Source of the DNA: Otis tarda
Lineage: Eukaryota > Chordata > Aves > Otidiformes > Otididae
Direction of reading: 5' to 3'
Assembly: GCA_026413225.1 (NCBI GenBank)
Contig: CM048575.1
Span: 6,972,001-7,036,000, forward strand
DNA length: 64,000 bases
Below are positions 58,101 to 64,000 of this stretch, piece after piece (within the stretch, counting starts at the first letter, position 1; each line of letters opens with the position of its first letter). The translations under genes and the position numbers were made by a program. The notes beneath the pieces were generated by a model. It was not told the DNA's origin and did not search any database. It worked only from the letters and a program-made list of their open reading frames with translations.

Positions 58101-59600
58101 GTGTCGGTTAAGCGCGAAATCAGCAAACCACACACGGATTTATGCAAGCACTGATAAAGCAGGGAGCGGGAAAGCGCTTGCTGCTTTTTTTTTTTTTTCC
58201 TCCTTTCTTGTTTTCCTTGGCTCCTCCGCGTTTCGGACAGGCTGACACAGAGACCTCTGCGTCTGCAGACGGCTGCCATCCTTCTCGGGGAAGCAGAGCG
58301 GCTCCGGACAACGCGTCCGTTGCTGCCGGGAGAGCAGGTGGGGAGGAAACAGAGCACCGCGGGCGCGGCGCGACGGCGCACAAAAGGATTCAGCAGGAGG
58401 AGGAGCGGGGAATTGTGCAGGAACCCCTCGAGTGGGGCCTGGGCCCTGGCAGAAAAAACAGCTGGCGAGGTTGACAGCTGTGCCCGGCGGCAACGTCAGC
58501 AGCAGCGGCGGCTAATTGATTTATAAATGAGTCATGTCGAAGAAGGGCCGTATAGCGTTGCATGTCGTCACCCTCCAACACTACAACAAAAGGAGGCGAG
58601 CTTAGAAAGGGTGAGAATTAATTTTAAAAAAAAAAACAAACCCAACAACTAGCATGGCTTTTATTTCTCTTGGCTGCCTTGCAAGTGCCCCGAGATCACA
58701 AAGTTGCGAGACTTTCAATAAAACTGCAGGAATCAGCGGCAAGAGATCTCCCGCTTTAGTGCCAACGCGTACTGCTCGGGGCAGCCGAGCTCTGAAACCG
58801 CAGCGTATGCGGCGATTCGTCCCGTTTCCTACCTCTGGGGACACGTCACGCGACAGACACCACGCATCCAAACTCCTTGTGTTTGCAGGATGCAGGAGGG
58901 ATTTCCTCCTCTCTTGCGCGGAGCCCATGCAGCAAAGTGCTGCACCAGAAACTTCACCTGCAGACGTCACCGGTTTGGGGAACTCCAGGGGAAGGGGCTG
59001 GGGCTGGGCAGCAGCCACGCAGGACCCGGCTTCCCTTTCCCATCTCAAGTGACGTTTCAAGAAGCAGGCAGGCAAATCCTCTTTCTGGTTCTAAATTGGA
59101 TGTGAATGATTTGGGCAGCAGAAAGCCAGTAAGGAGGCAAAGATGGAGTCACTTTTCAGGATGCGCTTTTTCATGGGAAAAATACTGAAGCGGCATGAGT
59201 CACGCTTCAGTGTAACATGTCCCCGAGCCAGAAAAGCAGTCCCTGGAAAATGAGATAGCTGGCTGCACTGGAGCACAGACTTTTCCTTGAATCAGCTCCA
59301 GCTCGGGTAGGATAGTAGCAGAAAGTTACCCTGTGCTGACGGATCAAAGGCCTGTGCCATGAGTGTTGGACAGCTCAGTGAGGTTTAGGTTGGACAGCTC
59401 TCAGGGCCGTGACACGCAGGGCTGGAAACTCTCCCGGACAAGCCAAAAAGCAGAAGCAGCTCCTGCACCGTGGCTGGGCTGGCTGAGGGACGCGGAGCTC
59501 CACCTGTCAGCCCCGGCAGGACCCTCGGGCTATGATCCCTGCGCTGCTGCCTGGGGACAGCCAGGACCTTGGGGGCGGTGACCGGCAGGTATAGCTTCAC
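55171..59600. other. RIMS3-NFYC intergenic or 5' flank
   Basis: No supported gene. It holds a 33-bp duplicated segment (57954-57986 and 57994-58026), a T-rich run near 58184 and A-rich tract near 58624. Several isolated minus-strand donor-like sites are present, which might belong to RIMS3 5'UTR exons. Confidence 0.5.
57954..58026. repeat. Tandem duplication, two 33-bp copies with 40-bp period
   Basis: Two identical 33-bp copies, each starting GGACAACTTCAGCCCTTCC, at 57954-57986 and 57994-58026, separated by 7 bp. Confidence 0.85.
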
Positions 59601-59860
59601 CCAGCGCCTCTGGAGGGAGACCGGCAGCGGGCTCCTCGCCCAGGGGCCGCCCCGCGCCAGCCCACCTCGGCCTAAAATGGAGCCCAGGCCCGGGCAGGCC
59701 TAGGCCGGGGGTGACCTGGGCCAGGCCCTGCCGCACCCAGGAGCTTGGCTCCCCCTCGAGGCACGGCCGGCACCCGCGAACCCTCAGGCCGAGGCCTGCG
59801 CCCCCGCCCCGGGCCGTCCGGACCCCCCCACCCCGGCGGGCCCTCCCCCACCCCGCCGCA

Positions 59861-59892
59861 CGGCCCGGCCCGGCCCGGCCCGGCCCGGCCCT
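59861..59892. repeat. CCCGG pentamer repeat
   Basis: About six copies of CGGCC/GGCCC just before the presumed NFYC promoter core. Confidence 0.85.
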
Positions 59893-59909
59893 CCGCGCCT
59901 CCGCCCAGC

Positions 59910-60020
59910 GAAAATCTCGCGAGATCAGCCGCGGGTCATGCGCCTGCGCAGTGCCGCGGATCAGGGGGGGAAAGGGGCGGAGCCTCCGCACCGCCGTCTG
60001 ACAGATCCGCCGCCATCTTG
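59910..60020 (+). promoter_or_regulatory. Presumed NFYC core promoter (TATA-less)
   Basis: Ordered housekeeping-promoter motifs: TCTCGCGAGA at 59915-59924 (BANP-type palindrome), TGCGCCTGCGCA at 59939-59950 (NRF1-type) and CCGCCATCTTG at 60010-60020 (YY1-type, normally at or just after the start site). Together they point to plus-strand initiation near 60000. Confidence 0.6.
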
Positions 60021-60165
60021 TTTCTCGGCCGCTGGGCGCTCGCTCTGCTCCGGTTGGCCCCCCCACACACACACTTCTCCTCCTTCCCGCCTCCCGCCCC
60101 GGTCGGGCCAGAGGCAGCGCGGGTGCCGGGCGGAGGAGGTGGAGGCCGCGGCGCCGGTCGGCCCA
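60005..60165 (+). other. NFYC: Presumed non-coding first exon of NFYC
   Basis: From the inferred start near the YY1 motif to a donor gtgagtgc at 60166. No long frame starts with the NF-YC N-terminus, which agrees with the known non-coding first exon of mammalian NFYC. The assignment rests on synteny (RIMS3 is followed head-to-head by NFYC in human) and on promoter layout, not on coding sequence. Confidence 0.5.
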
Positions 60166-60273
60166 GTGAGTGCGCGGGGAGCGGGCGGAGCGCGGCGGGG
60201 GGAGTCGGCGGCCCGTGAGGGGGCGCGGGGCGGGGGCGGCCCGGGGAGGGGGGGGGGGGAGGTTCCCCCCGCC

Positions 60274-60366
60274 ATTGGAGCTTCGTTCCGATTGGCAGAG
60301 CGGCACCGCGCTCGCTGATTGGCCCGCGCTGGGGGAGGCGGGGGAGAAAAGCTGCGCGCTTATTGG
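60274..60366 (-). promoter_or_regulatory. Cluster of four inverted CCAAT boxes
   Basis: ATTGG at 60274-60278, 60291-60295, 60318-60322 and 60362-60366, just after the presumed first exon. NF-Y, whose C subunit is NFYC, binds CCAAT. Confidence 0.6.
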
Positions 60367-60379
60367 CTGCCGTGGGGCG

Positions 60380-63300
60380 GACCGGGGAGAGGACAGGAAA
60401 CCGAACCGTTTCCCCGCGCGGTGCGGGTGGGGGCGGCGGCCGGCCGGGCCCGAGCGGGAGGGAGCGCGGCCTGTGCGGGCCCGGCGTTGGCGGAGCGCTT
60501 GGGAGCCGCGGGCAGCGCCCGGGGCAGGTGCTGCCTGACGGCGGGCAGGGCGCGGAAGCCTTCCCGGGCAGTCAGCGGGGGGCGGCAGGCAGGCCGGCCG
60601 GCCGGCCCGGTCTGCCGGGCCCTGACAGGGGATGTGCTACGGGAGAGTTCGGTTTCACATGCCGGTGATCCTATATTTTACCGATCTCTAGGGATTTTTT
60701 TTGGTCCAGAAGCCTTAAAGGGGGCTTCTCCAGCTGCCCCAACACTTGGTGGGAGGAGGAAGCAGTTGGAGATGAGTTGCGAGTGTCTGGTAAATGTCTG
60801 AGGGATTGTTTAATCTGCGCTCAAAACCCGGGGGCACTGAGAACTCTGAAAATATCTGTGTGTAAATATGGTCTCCCTAGGTACTGCTTTTTCCTGAGCT
60901 GAGAACAGGGAAGAAATGCCCCCCAGTAACTGGTAAAGTTGACATTGACAGCAGTATGAGTATGGCATGGATGAAGGCAAATTGTTTTGGGCTGGGTTGC
61001 ATTTCATTCAGGTCAGTTCATTCTCTGGCCGCGTCGTTAGCTGCGTGGGGGTTTGGGGGTCAGGGCTGAGGGTGGGCGCAGGACAAGCGGGGTGGCAAGA
61101 CAGCTCTCGGATGGCAAGGCTGGTTCATGCTTTCTGCTGGCTGAGCTGTGTCCCAGGGCTGGCTCCAGAACCCAGAGCTCTGGCAGCCTCAGGTTGCCCA
61201 CAGAAGAAGAAACAATAGCGCTGGCTACTTCTTCTGGAATGTGACTCTTCATATCGCCTTTTGAGACACTTGTCTTGTTGAGAGAAGTATTCTCCATGTA
61301 CTTATGAAAAAATGCTTCTTCTCTGTCTCAATAGCTGTCTGAGTATGGGCAATTAAAAGGAAAGTCTCAGCTGGCTTCTCTTGCGACGTGGGGCAAACAG
61401 CCTGTGGTTAACAGCTCCTCTAGTCCAACATCCAGAAAATCCTGGGTCATCAGCCAGGTTGCTGCCGTTGCCCTTGGCAACATCGCGTGTCTTTTCTTCG
61501 GCTTACCCGTGCGCTCCACAAATTAGGTTACGTTTTTGGACTAGGCTGCTCCTGCTGCATCTGTGTTTGTTTTCAGTTGATCCGTGCTCTGGCACCAGCC
61601 TAAACTTACCTGGGCCCAGCTTACAATCCCTTAGGCGTTGATCGTTGTGACAGCCTGATGTAATCTGTCACCTGGCAGCGCGTGCTCCGTCACAGCCGCG
61701 GTGGGTTTCGCGTCACTGTTACAAGGGCTCGTTTGAGACGCTGGCTCGCGCAGGGGCTCGTGGCCTTCGGGCCGCTGTCACCACCCCGAACGGAGGGTTT
61801 GGGCGTGTTTTGGGGTGAACACGGAGTTCCTGGGGAAAGCAAAAAGCGGTGCCTTGGGTCGGAGCTTCGAAAGCCCCGCACGGCGCAGAGCGCCGTTCGC
61901 TCCGAGCGAGGACTGAGAATGGGGTGCAATCCCGCCGGCTCTCAGGGGCGCTGTGGGTTGGCTGGGCGACCTTGAGCCAGCCGTTGATCCCGCGGGGCCA
62001 GCCTGCGCCCCCTGCTTATTTTGTGGTTTGTAAAGATAAGTCGTCTTCCTCACTGTACGTTCTCATGCCACGCGTGAGTAACGGGCGGCGACACTTTCTC
62101 AGAAGTGCCACAGCCTGCAGAACGCAGTGACAGGTGACCGCTACTGGGTGAAGAGCATTCCCTTCTCCTTACGTCTTCCCAGTAGCTTTGTAGTTAAATC
62201 TTTCAAGTGGGATTTTGGAAATTCCTGAGTGTTAGCTCAATTAACAGAGCAAAATTGGCCGCAGTGATTAAAATAAACTGTTTACTGCAGGAGTTCCCAA
62301 AATTAATTTTTTTTTTTTTTCCACTCACAAAGAATTATTCAGTACAGTGAGAGCCCTGGGTCATACCCACGCGCAGGAGAGGGGGGTTCTTGCTCCGTAG
62401 GTGACAGGGGGGCCACGTCGTGGTGTGAGAAGGCACTGGGAGTGTGTTTGAAATCCCGAAATCCCAGCGCGGCGTTCCCGCTCTCCGCAGGGGAAGGTGG
62501 TGGGGCTGTGCTGGGTTTGTTTCGCGTACCGCCTCGAAGTACCTTGCATACCTCCAATAGCGAGCATACCGCAGCTCCGGCCCCTGGGGAGCGACACCGG
62601 GAGGGAACAAAGCATTGCAAATTTTACACTTTTTTAAGATGTTCTCACCAATTAGGTTGAATAAATTACCGGGAAGATCTGTTTTTTCAATTACCCTCTC
62701 CTTGCCAGCTGATCCAGACTCACTTAGTCTGCAGGACTGGGTAGGCGTTGGCTGCGCGTCGTCGTGTTTTTTTTCCTCGGCCGCTCTGCGTATAATCCTG
62801 TAAGCACGTCGTTTCCGAGCAGCGAATCGCATCTTGGAGCGCAGCTCGAAATCCGCTGGGGCGTCGTCGATGACTTGGTGCGAGTTGTGTGTCTGCAGAG
62901 GTTAAATCACCGCCCGTGCCCCGTGAACGGCTCCTTCCCAGCTGCCAGTCGCGCCCGAGAGCTGCCCGGGTGTTTTTGGAGGCCTCACGGACCGTGGCGC
63001 GGGCCAAGCGAGGCTGGCGGGCTGTCGGCGCGTGTGCTTAAATGGGGGGAATCTTCAGCGTGCGAAGATTTCGCCCAGGGGTGAAACCGTTGCCCGTGCT
63101 CGCTGGAGCGTCCCGCGAGGGAACGGCGGCGGTACCGGCCCGCAGAGAGGGGCCGCCTGGCAAACCGGGGAGTTGAGCTGGCGGGAAAGCAGACTGGCTT
63201 TTTATTTTCCAAACTCGGGATAATTTTAATTTTTTTTTTAAGATTCTGCACCATTTTTTACTCTCTTTATCCCGCTGACAAAGCGTCTGGGTGTGTTTGG

Positions 63301-63400
63301 TCCCGGTCACCGCGCAGCCCCACGCACGAACGTGCCGGGTGCCGGCGTCCCTGCGGCGGGCGCGCTCCTTTCCCTCGCTCCGCGGCCATAACGGCCCGGC
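60380..63400 (+). other. Presumed NFYC intron 1, 5' part
   Basis: GC-rich up to about 60620, then more AT-rich. No coding exon, small RNA or repeat family recognised. Confidence 0.5.
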
Positions 63401-63547
63401 CCGGCCCCGCGGGACACCGGCGCTGTGTGCGCGGCCCCACTCGTGTGCGATCGTGGGGGCACGCGCGGCCCCGTGACCCGGCCGGTGCCGCTCGGCGCCC
63501 CCGTACCGCAGCGGCGGCGGCGCTGTTGGAGTGACAGGGGTTTCGGG

Positions 63548-63771
63548 CCAATCGGCGGCCGCCTCACGACGCCCCCGTTTAGTTTGAATAGGAGCCGAGC
63601 GGCCAATAGGAGACGGCGGGGCGGGCGGTGCCGGGCGCCGCTCTGACCCCTGCGCCGCCTCTCAAGGTAACTTTAAAACAGGAAGTGGACGGCGAGGTTG
63701 CGCCGCCGGCGGCAGCCAATAGGGGCGCGGGGACGCAGCTTTCCCCACTCCCCCGGCGGCGCGTAGCCAAT
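63548..63771 (+). promoter_or_regulatory. Four direct CCAAT boxes in a second CpG island
   Basis: CCAAT at 63548-63552, 63603-63607, 63716-63720 and 63767-63771, all in plus orientation, with an ETS-like ACAGGAAGTG near 63678. The layout is that of a TATA-less, CCAAT-rich promoter firing to the right. Confidence 0.6.
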
Positions 63772-63891
63772 AGCCGCGGACGGGGCGGGCACAGCAGGGT
63801 AGGCTGAGCGGCGGCTGTTAAAGGGGCCGGCGGCCCGGTCCGGCGGGGACGCGGAGTCCCGGCAGGCAGGGGTCAGCTCAAAGACAAAGGG

Positions 63892-63974
63892 ATGGCGGGG
63901 AGGCCTGGGGGCCGCCGCCCCCCGCCGCAGCCGCCTCCCGACCGCCAGGCAGGGCGTGCGGTGCCCGCGGCCCG
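63892..63974 (+). CDS. Candidate first coding exon of an unidentified transcript
   Basis: ATG with G at +4 opens a frame of 27 codons plus two bases (MAGRPGGRRPPPQPPPDRQA, then GRAVPAA). It runs into the strong donor gtaagt at 63975, just before the window edge. The proline/arginine-rich peptide is not one I recognise and is not the NF-YC N-terminus. It may be an alternative first exon of NFYC (coding or 5'UTR) or the first exon of another gene. Confidence 0.3.
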
Positions 63975-64000
63975 GTAAGTTGATCGCGGCGGACCGGAGC

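Noticed and set aside
60166..64000. NFYC coding exons or intronic miR-30 genes
   Set aside because: No NF-YC peptide (MSTEGGFGG or histone-fold segment) or miR-30 hairpin appears; they would lie to the right of the window.

Overview
This is vertebrate nuclear DNA, almost certainly from a bird. Three protein-coding genes can be read exon by exon from their splice sites: COL9A2 on the minus strand, SMAP2 on the plus strand and RIMS3 on the minus strand. The order matches the human 1p34 neighbourhood (COL9A2, SMAP2, RIMS3, NFYC). Compact GC-rich introns, dense CpG islands and one CR1-type LINE fragment fit an avian microchromosome. The species cannot be told from the window. No bacterial features, CRISPR arrays, tRNA or rRNA genes were seen.

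Layout. (1) Bases 374-11853, minus strand: the first 28 coding exons of COL9A2 (collagen alpha-2(IX), residues 1-515). They carry the signal peptide, all of COL3 and NC3, and nearly all of COL2. The remaining exons (rest of COL2, NC2, COL1, NC1) lie beyond the left edge. (2) Bases 11854-14561: a head-to-head intergenic region between COL9A2 and SMAP2, holding a C-rich minisatellite and the SMAP2 CpG-island promoter. (3) Bases 14562-33360, plus strand: SMAP2, an Arf GTPase-activating protein, complete in ten coding exons (428 codons plus stop) with a 13-kb first intron and a clear poly(A) signal. (4) Bases 33361-41767: the tail-to-tail gap to RIMS3, part of which must be RIMS3 3'UTR. (5) Bases 41768-45757, minus strand: RIMS3, complete in six coding exons (309 aa). 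(6) Bases 45758-59600: RIMS3 upstream sequence (5'UTR exons and promoter not settled), with CpG islands and a 42-bp minisatellite. (7) Bases 59640-64000: two CpG islands. The first has the layout of a TATA-less housekeeping promoter and a good splice donor, and by position should be the NFYC first exon. The second ends in a short open exon with a strong donor. No NFYC coding exon is in the window.

The genes do not form a pathway. COL9A2 is a cartilage matrix gene, SMAP2 acts in clathrin/trans-Golgi trafficking, RIMS3 in presynaptic active zones, and NFYC is a general CCAAT-binding transcription factor subunit. The notable signals are regulatory or RNA-processing ones: a U12-type intron with GC-AG ends in SMAP2, a NAGNAG acceptor in SMAP2, an inverted pair of SOX motifs in a COL9A2 intron, clusters of CCAAT boxes around the presumed NFYC start, and two GC-rich minisatellites. 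No wholly new multi-gene system was found.
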